DNA of 64,000 nt, taken from contig NZ_CP033580.1 of assembly GCF_003722315.1 (NCBI RefSeq), positions 2,136,501 through 2,200,500 on the forward strand, in the 5' to 3' direction. Position numbers and translations under genes: made by a program. This stretch comes from Thermoanaerobacter ethanolicus JW 200. GTDB taxonomy: Bacteria; Bacillota; Thermoanaerobacteria; Thermoanaerobacterales; Thermoanaerobacteraceae. Below, in pieces: positions 55,486-64,000 of the stretch (within the stretch, counting starts at the first letter, position 1; the number at the start of each line of letters is the position of its first letter). The notes under the pieces are model-generated. The model saw only the letters and a list, made by a program, of their open reading frames with translations. It had not been told where the DNA came from and searched no databases.

Positions 55486-57861
55486 CTATTTATCAGCTAA
55501 TTCTACTATAGTAACGCCGTCTCCTCCTTCACCGTATTTACCTAATCTAAAAGATTTAACATGCTTATTGCTTCTTAAAAATTGTGATATCCCTGTCCTT
55601 AACACCCCTGTACCACGTCCGTGAATAATTGTCACCTCCTTAAGTCCGGCTAAATAAGCATCGTCTATATATTTTTCCACCTCTAATAAAGCATCGTCAA
55701 GGTTTTTACCTCTTACATCTATGGAAGTGCTTATAGATTGAGACTTTTCGTGTACAAATTTGCTGTAGCCTTTTTTTACTTCCTCATCTTCTTTCTCCTC
55801 TGCTACCCTCAAATTACTTATATGAACTGTCATCTTTAAAATTCCTGCCTGTATTTCTACATTTCCCGATTTGTCAGGAAGAGAAAGTACAATCCCATTT
55901 TGGTCCAAAGGTACTATATAGACTGTCTGTCCCTCTTTTAAATTATCAGGGATTCTGCTGTAGTGAGCCTCTTTAGGTTTTAAAACTTCTTCTTCTAATT
56001 CTTCTAAATTTTTCTTTAATTCTTCTCTTACTTCTTGTATTATCCTGTCTTTATTTTGTGTGCTTTCTTCTGCCTCTTTTATTTTTTTAATTATTTCCTC
56101 GGCGGTAAATTTCGCCTCTTGTATTATTTTTCTCGCCTTTTCTTTCGCCTCTTTTAATATTTTATCCCTTTCACTTTGCAATTTTTTCTTTTCTTTTTCT
56201 AATTCCTCTTTTAAAATTTCTACATCTTTCTTTAAAAAAGCTATTTCTTGATTTGCCTTTTCCAATTCCCTTCTTTTACTTTCGACGTCTGCAATTATGT
56301 CTTCAAATTTTAAAGCTTCTCCTGAAATATACTTTCTCGCATTTTCTATTATTTGCTGAGGAAGTCCTAATCTTTTAGATATTTCAAAGGCATTGCTTTT
56401 CCCAGGAAGACCTATTATAAGTTTATAGGTAGGCTTTAAAGTTTCAACATCAAATTCCACACTGGCATTTTCTACTCCTGGTGCTTTTAAGGCATACTGC
56501 TTTAGCTCACTATAATGGGTAGTAGCTATTGTCTTCGCACCAATCTTATGCAAGGTATCAAGAATACTCATAGCCAAAGCAGCACCTTCTATAGGGTCTG
56601 TACCTGCCCCTAATTCATCTAACAAAACAAGGCAATTTTTGTTTACTTTTTGGAGTATACTTACAATATTCGTCATATGAGAAGAAAAAGTGCTTAAGCT
56701 TTGTTCAATACTCTGCTCATCTCCTATATCCACAAAAACTTCCTCAAATATTGAAACCTGTGACCTTTCTTCCGCAGGAATATTAAGCCCCGCCATTGCC
56801 ATTAAAGTTAAAAGTCCCACTGTTTTTAAAGTTACAGTTTTCCCACCTGTATTAGGGCCAGTAATGACTAAAGTATTAAATTGGTCTCCTATATATATAT
56901 CTATAGGGACAATTACTTCCTGATTTATGAGAGGATGCCTTGCTTTTTTTAAATTAATATATCCCATTGTGTTTAGCTCTGGCCTTACGGCTTTTAGCTT
57001 TAAAGAATATTTAGCCTTAGCAAATATAAAATCTAAGTCTGAAACTATTTCAATGTCATCAAATAAAATTTGTGAATACTTTTTGACCTCTTGAGAAAGT
57101 TCAAAAAGTATTCTCTGTATCTCCTGCTTCTCTTTTAATTCCACTTGTCTCAATTCGTTGTTTAAGTCAACCACTTGCATAGGTTCAATAAAAAGAGTAG
57201 CACCACTGGAGGATTGGTCGTGGACGATACCTTTAAAAGTGCTGCGATATTCTTGTTTTACAGGTACAACGTATCTTCCCTGTCTTACAGTTATAATAGG
57301 CTCTTGCAATTCTTTTTGACGTGTAGAAATTATTGAATTCAATGTCGCCCTTATTTTTTCATTTATGCTCAATTTCTGCCTTCTTAAAGCTTTAAGCATT
57401 GGAGAAGCATCATCTGCTATTTCATCTTCTGAAATTATTATATTTTCAATCCTTTTTTCCAAATTTTTTATCGGTAAGACTTTTTTATCATATTCTTTTA
57501 ACCTTACAAATCTATCACTTTCTTGAAGATTTTTAAAATAGCCTTTTATTTGGCTTACCAAGTTAAGAAATTTCTTTATCTTTAAAAGCTCTTGGTTATA
57601 AAGCACGGAATCTATTTGTGCTTTTTTTATATAATCCCTTATGTCCTCAAAAGCAAAAGAAATACCTCCATAGGAGGAAATAAAGCTAATTGCCTCATTC
57701 AGTAAATCTAATTCCCTCTCTATTTCCTCTATGTCTTTTTTTATGACAATATCTGAAGCTTTTTGTTTGCCTAAATCCGAATCACAATAGCCAACAATAA
57801 ACTCCACTATCTTGTCAAATTCAAGACTTTTTATTGCTCTACTATTAATTCCTCTCACCAT
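55486..57861 (-). CDS. mutS2: MutS2 endonuclease/ATPase
   Basis: MutS2 is the non-mismatch MutS homologue of Firmicutes, acting on recombination intermediates or collided ribosomes. The 791-residue protein has the MutS core and ATPase with Walker A VITGPNTGGKTVTLK (~residue 330) and LLDELGAGTDPIEGAALA. A long charged coiled coil (~520-630) follows, and a C-terminal Smr domain with DVRGKNLDDALLEVEKY and IIHGRGTGVLRTGI. Its ATG overlaps the U32 stop by one base. Confidence 0.95.
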   Translation of the reverse strand: MVRGINSRAIKSLEFDKIVEFIVGYCDSDLGKQKASDIVIKKDIEEIERELDLLNEAISFISSYGGISFAFEDIRDYIKKAQIDSVLYNQELLKIKKFLNLVSQIKGYFKNLQESDRFVRLKEYDKKVLPIKNLEKRIENIIISEDEIADDASPMLKALRRQKLSINEKIRATLNSIISTRQKELQEPIITVRQGRYVVPVKQEYRSTFKGIVHDQSSSGATLFIEPMQVVDLNNELRQVELKEKQEIQRILFELSQEVKKYSQILFDDIEIVSDLDFIFAKAKYSLKLKAVRPELNTMGYINLKKARHPLINQEVIVPIDIYIGDQFNTLVITGPNTGGKTVTLKTVGLLTLMAMAGLNIPAEERSQVSIFEEVFVDIGDEQSIEQSLSTFSSHMTNIVSILQKVNKNCLVLLDELGAGTDPIEGAALAMSILDTLHKIGAKTIATTHYSELKQYALKAPGVENASVEFDVETLKPTYKLIIGLPGKSNAFEISKRLGLPQQIIENARKYISGEALKFEDIIADVESKRRELEKANQEIAFLKKDVEILKEELEKEKKKLQSERDKILKEAKEKARKIIQEAKFTAEEIIKKIKEAEESTQNKDRIIQEVREELKKNLEELEEEVLKPKEAHYSRIPDNLKEGQTVYIVPLDQNGIVLSLPDKSGNVEIQAGILKMTVHISNLRVAEEKEDEEVKKGYSKFVHEKSQSISTSIDVRGKNLDDALLEVEKYIDDAYLAGLKEVTIIHGRGTGVLRTGISQFLRSNKHVKSFRLGKYGEGGDGVTIVELADK

Positions 57862-60212
57862 CACAAAACTCCTCTGTAAAAATGTCCTTTTGTATATTTT
57901 CCTTCTAAAATTTCAATTTCATTCCCTTTTAAAGCTTCAATATGCATTTTTAAAACTTTCTCTATTTCTTCATCTTTTTCTATTGTATCATGTATCCTCA
58001 AAAAAGAAAGTCCAGCTTGTTTAAGCTCCTTTATGCTTAACATTAAAAGCACATCTGCGTTTAAAATCTGCATCCTGCAAAAACCATTGCTTTTAAGAGG
58101 CATTAATTTGCCTTTTCTGTCTTTTAGAAAATAATAACCTTTTTCACACCTTTCTCTGTCACAGCCTACTAAATTTCTTATTGGACAATATTCCATTGTC
58201 ATAAGAGGCAGTCTACCATATATTAAAGCTTCAAATTTTACATCACTTCTTTTGGCAATATCTTTAATCTGCTCCAGCGTAAGTTCATAAGATAAAGTCA
58301 CAGCGTAAGGTTTAAAGTAATCTACAGCTAAATTGTTGAAAATATTCAAAGGATAATCTATAAATATCTCAAAGTCATAATTTTTTGCAATATGATAAAG
58401 CCCTAAATTTGAAACCAAAATTTTGTTTATCCCCATATCTTGTAAAAATTCTAATTGAGGCTTTATTCTTTTTATCTCTTCCCTCAATATAGAAGGGAAA
58501 GCAGCTATAACCGTTGTCTTTGAATCTTTTGTCAGTTCTAAACCTTTTTTAAAAAGTTTTATATCAAGCTTGTAATTGAAATAGACGTATTCTATACCCA
58601 ATTGGCTGGCCATCTTCAAATGTTCAAGCTTATCAGTATAAAAAGTTAAACTTACTTCTTCCTTTTTCTCCTTGAAAGAAGGCAGAATAAAAAAGGTATG
58701 CTTTTCTTCTCTTTTATAATAGTCTAACTTTCTCTTTTCTAACATTTCTATTGCTTTTCTTCGCGCCTCTTTTATTCCCTTTACAGACATGTAAAGGCCT
58801 TTTTCAACTACTACCTCTATTTCTTCTACGTAGAAGGCTGTATCATTTATTTGAGTAAGTTTATCCTTCAAAAAATCTTCATCAATAGAAACTTTTTCTG
58901 CTATCTGACTTATTTCATCACTATAAGCTTCTACTGTACGAATTCCTTCTTGTATCTTTATATACAAAGGTTTGCCTTTTTTTAACTCCGCATAAATTTT
59001 TATAGGAATCTTTTTGGAAGGTAAGTTTTTCAGCTTGTCATTTAACAATGCATCATAAGTTTTATTTAATATTTCTCCTTCTTTTACATAAAACTTAAGA
59101 GGTAGTTCTATTATGTCTCCTTCATAAGCTCTATCTACCTTCTTCCCATTTTTAAATATTATTTCAACTTTTTGTCCTTTTTCTCCTTTTTCATCAGAAA
59201 TCCCATCACCTTTTGCAATATCCCTTAAAAGCCTCAGTTTTGAAGTTTTTGAAGTTACACTTATCACTTCTGCAGCAGCAACTCCCGTGTTTTTAGGGGA
59301 AATATAACTCATTTTAGAGGGTTTAACTCCAAAAAGATAGCCAGTAGAAAATCCTCTATTAAAAATTCGAGACATCTCTTCTATAGCTTTACCTGAATCA
59401 AAAGCTTTGCTCTCATAAAAACTGTCAATAGCTTCTCTGTAGGCTTTTACAACCGAAGCGACGTACTCGGCATTTTTCATCCTACCTTCTATTTTAAAAG
59501 AAGTGATTCCCGCCTCAATGAGTTTTGGTATATGTTCTATAGTACATAAATCCGCCATACTCAAAAGGTGTAAATCCTTTTCTAAAACTTTTCCCTCTTT
59601 ATCTACAAGAGAATACTTTAAACGGCAGGGTTGTGCACATCTTCCCCTGTTTCCGCTTCTTCCTCCTAGTATACTACTCATAAAGCACTGTCCGGAATAA
59701 CTGACGCAGAGAGCTCCATGAACAAAAACTTCTATTTCAATGTTAGAATTTTGAACTATATCCTTTATTTCCTTTAATGTAAGCTCTCTTGATAAAATAA
59801 CCCGTGAAACTCCCTTTTGAGCTAATTCCTGTACTCCTTCTAAATTATGAACTGTCATTTGAGTACTGGCATGAACTTTTAAATCAGGATAATTTTCTCG
59901 TAAAAACTTTAATACTCCCATATCCTGCACTATAACTGCATCAACACCTATAGAATACAAAAAATCTAAATAGTTCACCAGCTTTTCAAATTCTTCATTC
60001 GCTACAAGGGTATTTACAGTAACGTATACCTTGACATCTCTTAAATGGCAGAATTCTACAGCAGATTTTAAATCATCATAGTCAAAATTGGTTGCATAAG
60101 CTCTTGCACCAAAATTTTTTCCTCCTAGATACACTGCATCGCATCCTGCATTAACTGCACTCGTTAAAGCCTCATAATCTCCTGCTGGAGCTAATAATTC
60201 AACTTTTTTCAT
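57861..60212 (-). CDS. U32-family peptidase-like protein (RlhA/TrhP type) with DUF3656 domain
   Basis: U32 proteins hydroxylate RNA (RlhA for 23S rRNA, TrhP for tRNA) using a cysteine-bound cluster. The 783-residue protein has ELLAPAGDYEALTSAVNAG at the N-terminus, the U32 signature VFVHGALCVSYSGQCFMSS with GRCAQPCRLKY, then a DUF3656 region (about 380-510) and a second, shorter U32-like half with CPIRNLVGCDRERC. This fits the long RlhA-like form. The start is ATG 60212, which leaves ten bases after zapA. Confidence 0.87.
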   Translation of the reverse strand: MKKVELLAPAGDYEALTSAVNAGCDAVYLGGKNFGARAYATNFDYDDLKSAVEFCHLRDVKVYVTVNTLVANEEFEKLVNYLDFLYSIGVDAVIVQDMGVLKFLRENYPDLKVHASTQMTVHNLEGVQELAQKGVSRVILSRELTLKEIKDIVQNSNIEIEVFVHGALCVSYSGQCFMSSILGGRSGNRGRCAQPCRLKYSLVDKEGKVLEKDLHLLSMADLCTIEHIPKLIEAGITSFKIEGRMKNAEYVASVVKAYREAIDSFYESKAFDSGKAIEEMSRIFNRGFSTGYLFGVKPSKMSYISPKNTGVAAAEVISVTSKTSKLRLLRDIAKGDGISDEKGEKGQKVEIIFKNGKKVDRAYEGDIIELPLKFYVKEGEILNKTYDALLNDKLKNLPSKKIPIKIYAELKKGKPLYIKIQEGIRTVEAYSDEISQIAEKVSIDEDFLKDKLTQINDTAFYVEEIEVVVEKGLYMSVKGIKEARRKAIEMLEKRKLDYYKREEKHTFFILPSFKEKKEEVSLTFYTDKLEHLKMASQLGIEYVYFNYKLDIKLFKKGLELTKDSKTTVIAAFPSILREEIKRIKPQLEFLQDMGINKILVSNLGLYHIAKNYDFEIFIDYPLNIFNNLAVDYFKPYAVTLSYELTLEQIKDIAKRSDVKFEALIYGRLPLMTMEYCPIRNLVGCDRERCEKGYYFLKDRKGKLMPLKSNGFCRMQILNADVLLMLSIKELKQAGLSFLRIHDTIEKDEEIEKVLKMHIEALKGNEIEILEGKYTKGHFYRGVL

Positions 60213-60222
60213 CCAATCACCT

Positions 60223-60597
60223 TTACTTTTCTTCATCAAAAGTTTCTATAAACTGCCGAAACTCTTCCTCTGTCTCTAAAAGCTGTTGTTTAGTTTTAGT
60301 AAGCTCCTCCTCTAATTGTTTTATATAGCGATTTTTTTCTTCTAATTCTGCTTTTAAAGAAAGCAATTCCTTTTTGATAGCATTATTTTCTTCTTTTGCA
60401 ATAAAAAGTTCATCTGCAATATTTAAAGACGACAAAAGTAGTAGTTGCATTTGTGATAACTTTTCGTAGTTTTGGAGCAATTCTTTAATTACATTGTCTA
60501 CATAATTGGCAAGTTTTATTACATGCTCTTCAGGATAATCAGATTTTAAAATATATTCATTCCCATTGATAATCACGGTAACTTTATTTAACTCCAC
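60223..60597 (-). CDS. zapA: cell division protein ZapA
   Basis: ZapA binds and bundles FtsZ. The 124-residue protein has the typical N-terminal globular part VTVIINGNEYILKSDYPEEHVIKLANYVDNVI and a C-terminal coiled coil (LLSLKAELEEKNRYIKQLEEELTKTKQQL). It is slightly longer than the usual ~85-100 residues because of its coiled coil. It sits downstream of pheT, a common place in clostridia. Confidence 0.88.
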   Translation of the reverse strand: MELNKVTVIINGNEYILKSDYPEEHVIKLANYVDNVIKELLQNYEKLSQMQLLLLSSLNIADELFIAKEENNAIKKELLSLKAELEEKNRYIKQLEEELTKTKQQLLETEEEFRQFIETFDEEK

Positions 60598-60672
60598 AAA
60601 AACATCCCCTTAATCTTTTGTTATTTTATTTACTTCTACATTAAAGTGCAATTTCCTTCTTAATTAAGATAA

Positions 60673-60709
60673 AAGATAAAAAAGGCTGTAAAATAGCCTT
60701 TTTTATCTT
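60673..60709 (-). terminator. terminator of pheST
   Basis: Perfect 15-bp arms AAGATAAAAAAGGCT and complement with a seven-base loop overlap the pheT stop codon. T-rich sequence follows on the minus strand. Confidence 0.9.
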
Positions 60710-63087
60710 AATTTGGCTCCTAATTTTTTGTCAAGAGCCTCTACAATGTTGTTGTGAATTACATTTACCTCTTCATCTGTCAAAGTCCTTTCATAAGACC
60801 TATACCAGATAGAGAAAGCGACGCTTTTTTTGCCTTCAGGGATGTTAGGACCTTTATAGACGTCAAACAATTCGACTTTATCTATAAGTTTTCCTCCTGT
60901 TTCAAGTATAACTTTTTCCACATCTTTTACAAAAATATCTCTATCTACTAAAACTGCTATATCCCTTTCTACAGCTGGATACTTGGGAAGAGGCATGTAC
61001 CTCTTTTCTACATTAGCATATTGTATTACTTTATCTAAGTTTATTTCTCCACCGTAGACTCTAACAGGTATGTCGTAATTTTCTAAAACATCAGGGTGTA
61101 TCTCTCCAAATATACCTAATGTTTCGTCACCTAGGAGAATTTTTGCAGACCTTCCTGGATGATAGGAAGGATCTTCTGCCCTTACATATTCTACTCCTTT
61201 TATACCCATTACTTCAAAAAGTGCTTCTATTACTCCTTTTAATGAGTAAAAATCCACATCTTTCCCGTACATTCCTATTGCAATAGTCTTTATTTCCTGT
61301 GGTAATTCTTTTAAGGGTAATTCTTTTGGCATAAAGACTTTAGATATTTCAAAAACTTTGAAATCTTGTACTTTTCTACTATAGTTGGTATAAGCTACAT
61401 TCAATATAAAAGGCAGTAGAGTAGTTCTCATAAGGCTTTGGTCTTCTCCCAAAGGATTTATAATTTTAACTGCTTTCCTCAATGGACTGTCTAAAGGCAC
61501 ATTGATTTTATCTAAGTCTTTGCTTCCCATAAAAGATATCGTAACTATTTCATTCAATCCGCAAGCCAACAGCACTTCTTTTATTTTTTCCTCTAATTCC
61601 TGTTCTTTTGTCATTGCCCCCAATGTCGTTTGAGCGTTTTTCATTAAGCTATCTTGTATGTTGTTGTATCCAAATAACCTCGCTATTTCTTCTGCAATGT
61701 CTGCCTCCATTGTCACATCTCTGCGAAAATGCGGAACTGTTATCTCAAGGTCATCGCCTTTTTGTAGAACTTTAAACTCTAAAGACTCCAATATTTCAAT
61801 CATTTGAGATGTCGGAAGCTCTGTGCCTAAAAATCTATTAATCCTGTGAGGATTTACAGTTAAAACTGTTTTTTCAATTGGCTTTGGATACTCGTCCACA
61901 AGCCCTTTTAAAACTGTACCACCACAGTATTTTTCCATAAGCTGTGCTGCTCTTTCACAAGCTAAAACTGTAATCTCTGGGTCTAAACCTTTTTCAAATC
62001 TTGAAGAAGCTTCACTTCTTAAACCCAATTTCTTAGAAGTATGCCTTATATTGCTTCCTTTAAAATTAGCACTTTCTATTAAAATATTTACAGTAGTGTC
62101 AGTTATCTCCGTATTTTCTCCTCCCATTACACCTGCCAAACCTATAGCTTTCTTCTCATCAGCAATAACCAACATTGAGCTGTCTAAAGTTCTCTCTTTT
62201 CCATCCAATGTAACTAATTTTTCTCCTTCTTTTGCCCTTCTCACAATTATACGCTTGTTTTCAACTTTGTCCAAATCAAAAGCGTGTAAGGGCTGACCTA
62301 ATTCTAACATCACATAGTTTGTAACATCCACCACGTTATTTATAGGTCTTATTCCAGCTTTTAAAAGACGCATCTGCATCCACATAGGAGAAGGACCTAT
62401 CTTCACATTCTTAACGACCCTTGCTACATATCTAAAGCACAAATCCGTAGCCTCAATAGTCACTTTTGCAGGATTTTGTTCTTCGCTTTCATTAACTTCT
62501 ACCACTGGCATTTTAAATTTTTTCTTAAAAGTCGCAGCTACCTCTCTCGCTATTCCTACCATTGACAAACAATCAGGTCTGTTGGGCGTTATCTCAAATT
62601 CCAATACATCGTCTTTTAGCTGAAGAGCTTCATTTATATCCATTCCTAATGGAAAAGGTGGTAATATAAAAATTCCGTTTCTTTGATATTCTGGCAGCAG
62701 GCTTTCATCAAGTCCTAGCTCTTCAGCAGAACACATCATGCCATTGGATTCTATTCCTCTTAATTTGCCTCTTTTTATCTTAACTCCTCCAGGAAGAGTT
62801 GCGCCATGAAGTGCTACTGGTATGTAATCCCCCACTTTAATATTTTGTGCTCCGGTTACAATTTGTAGTTTTTCAGTGCCTACATCTACAATACCAACTA
62901 ACAATTTATCAGCATTAGGGTGCTTTTCTAATGAAATAATTTTCCCTACCACCACATTTGAAATTTCTTTCCCATAACTTGTTATAGTCTCTACCTTTGA
63001 CCCTGACATAGTAAGGCCTTCAGCAATAGCTTTCGCATCTTCATCTATGTCAACAAACTCTTTCAACCACGAAAGTGACACTAACAT
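60703..63087 (-). CDS. pheT: phenylalanyl-tRNA synthetase beta subunit
   Basis: The 794-residue beta subunit has an N-terminal tRNA-binding OB domain ([19 protein letters not shown], residues ~45-150), a B3/B4 editing domain, B5 ([20 protein letters not shown]), a catalytic-like core and a C-terminal anticodon-binding FDX-ACB domain ([31 protein letters not shown]). It pairs with PheS to form an alpha2-beta2 enzyme. It begins 12 bases after pheS. Confidence 0.96.
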   Translation of the reverse strand: MLVSLSWLKEFVDIDEDAKAIAEGLTMSGSKVETITSYGKEISNVVVGKIISLEKHPNADKLLVGIVDVGTEKLQIVTGAQNIKVGDYIPVALHGATLPGGVKIKRGKLRGIESNGMMCSAEELGLDESLLPEYQRNGIFILPPFPLGMDINEALQLKDDVLEFEITPNRPDCLSMVGIAREVAATFKKKFKMPVVEVNESEEQNPAKVTIEATDLCFRYVARVVKNVKIGPSPMWMQMRLLKAGIRPINNVVDVTNYVMLELGQPLHAFDLDKVENKRIIVRRAKEGEKLVTLDGKERTLDSSMLVIADEKKAIGLAGVMGGENTEITDTTVNILIESANFKGSNIRHTSKKLGLRSEASSRFEKGLDPEITVLACERAAQLMEKYCGGTVLKGLVDEYPKPIEKTVLTVNPHRINRFLGTELPTSQMIEILESLEFKVLQKGDDLEITVPHFRRDVTMEADIAEEIARLFGYNNIQDSLMKNAQTTLGAMTKEQELEEKIKEVLLACGLNEIVTISFMGSKDLDKINVPLDSPLRKAVKIINPLGEDQSLMRTTLLPFILNVAYTNYSRKVQDFKVFEISKVFMPKELPLKELPQEIKTIAIGMYGKDVDFYSLKGVIEALFEVMGIKGVEYVRAEDPSYHPGRSAKILLGDETLGIFGEIHPDVLENYDIPVRVYGGEINLDKVIQYANVEKRYMPLPKYPAVERDIAVLVDRDIFVKDVEKVILETGGKLIDKVELFDVYKGPNIPEGKKSVAFSIWYRSYERTLTDEEVNVIHNNIVEALDKKLGAKLR

Positions 63088-63099
63088 ACGACCACCCCT

Positions 63100-64000
63100 T
63101 TAAAACTGTTGTATAAACCTTAAATCATTTTCAAAAAGAAGTCTCAAATCTTCTATTCCGTATTTCAGCATTGTAATCCTATCTATCCCCAATCCAAAAG
63201 CAAATCCACTGTATTTTTCAGGATCAATACCAGACATTCTCAAAACATTAGGATGTACCATGCCTGCACCTAAAATTTCAATCCAACCAGTATAACCGCA
63301 AACTCTACAACCTTTTCCACCGCAAGCAAAACAGCTCACGTCCATTTCTGCACTGGGTTCTGTAAAGGGAAAATAATGAGGTCTAAATTTGGTTTGAGTG
63401 TCTTCTCCAAAAAATTTTTTCGCAAATATATTCAAAACTCCTTTTAAATCTCCCATAGTTATTCCTTCATCTACTACAAGCCCTTCCATCTGATGAAATA
63501 CTGGAGAGTGAGTTGCATCTATCTCATCAGACCTATAAACCCTTCCAGGAGATATAACCCTTATTGGAGGCTTATTTTTCTCCATAGTCCTTACTTGTAC
63601 CGGGGATGTTTGAGTCCTCAAAAGTATATCAGAAGTCACATAAAAGGTATCCTGTAAGTCTCTAGCTGGATGGTCCTCTGGAGTATTTAATGCCTCAAAG
63701 TTGTAATAAGTAAACTCTATTTCTGGCCCTTCTGCAATAGAAAAGCCTAATCCTAAAAATATCTTTTTAATTTCATCCAATACTTGTGTCATGGGATGTT
63801 TGTGACCGTACTCATAAGGTTTACCCGGCATAGTTATGTCTATGTACTCATTTTTTATCCTCTTTTCTTTTTCTAATTGGGCAATTTTATTTTTTGTTTC
63901 TGTGAGTAAACCCTCAATTTTCTCTCTAATTTCATTGGCAATTTGACCAATTACAGGTCTTTCTTCAGGCTTTAAGCTTCCCATTCCCCTTAAAATTTGC
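63100..64000 (-). CDS. pheS: phenylalanyl-tRNA synthetase alpha subunit (partial, 5' end outside window)
   Basis: The catalytic class II core is complete: [19 protein letters not shown] (motif 1), [19 protein letters not shown] (motif 2), [13 protein letters not shown] and [18 protein letters not shown] (motif 3). The open frame continues beyond base 63984 to the window edge as [10 protein letters not shown], so the true start lies outside the window and about 40 N-terminal residues are missing. Any leader controlling pheST is also outside. Confidence 0.95.
   Translation of the reverse strand, partial: QILRGMGSLKPEERPVIGQIANEIREKIEGLLTETKNKIAQLEKEKRIKNEYIDITMPGKPYEYGHKHPMTQVLDEIKKIFLGLGFSIAEGPEIEFTYYNFEALNTPEDHPARDLQDTFYVTSDILLRTQTSPVQVRTMEKNKPPIRVISPGRVYRSDEIDATHSPVFHQMEGLVVDEGITMGDLKGVLNIFAKKFFGEDTQTKFRPHYFPFTEPSAEMDVSCFACGGKGCRVCGYTGWIEILGAGMVHPNVLRMSGIDPEKYSGFAFGLGIDRITMLKYGIEDLRLLFENDLRFIQQF

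Overview
The window is low-GC Firmicute DNA. It has a dcw division/wall cluster of clostridial layout, spore genes (spoVE, spoVD-type PBP, yunB, a DUF3794 protein), an acetoin dehydrogenase/lipoate locus and many mobile elements. Gene content and protein style fit a thermophilic anaerobe of the Thermoanaerobacter group. That placement is from family recognition, not from a database search.

Layout. 1-12.2 kb: minus-strand wall/division operon in the order mraZ, rsmH, ftsL, spoVD-type PBP, murE, murF, mraY, murD, spoVE, murG, followed by a separate murA (partial). 12.28-22.40 kb: two identical 3,737-bp Tn554-like transposons (tnpA, tnpB, tnpC) in opposite orientation around an M16 peptidase pair (ymfF, ymfH). 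22.4-28.9 kb: a lipoprotein, ychF, a DUF2089/DUF4097/SHOCT-like operon, thiI-iscS and a CsoR-type repressor. 28.9-32.5 kb: two group II introns joined head to tail behind a terminator; the downstream one has lost part of its reverse transcriptase. 32.5-44.9 kb: a DUF3794 protein, an encapsulated-ferritin-like protein, a scrambled aco operon, its sigma-54 activator acoR, and lipA-lipB-lpdA split by an IS4-type element. 45-52.3 kb: an IS110-family element, an unknown propeller/coiled-coil protein, a CAP protein, an M18 aminopeptidase and an IS30 element. 52.3-64 kb: degU-degS, tRNA-Ala, yunB, DUF523, mutS2, a U32 peptidase, zapA, pheT and pheS (partial).

Main observations. (1) The terminator halves flanking the two Tn554-like copies match only when swapped between copies, so the ymfFH segment appears to have been flipped by recombination between the inverted copies. 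Flipping it back makes all genes collinear. (2) acoB and acoX are broken into five pieces, explained by two adjacent in-place inversions with losses at the breakpoints, so acetoin dehydrogenase E1-beta is destroyed. (3) Removing the IS4-type element together with one copy of its 11-bp target duplication would restore an lpdA-lipB-lipA operon. (4) The IS4-type and IS30 transposase genes both carry an upstream inverted copy of their own start region, which could block translation of read-through mRNA. (5) The division PBP has no ATG, GTG or TTG that would include its membrane anchor; an ATA codon after a strong ribosome binding site is the likely start. (6) Two palindromes, one inside the last codons of acoR, sit above a -24/-12 promoter and are probable AcoR enhancers.
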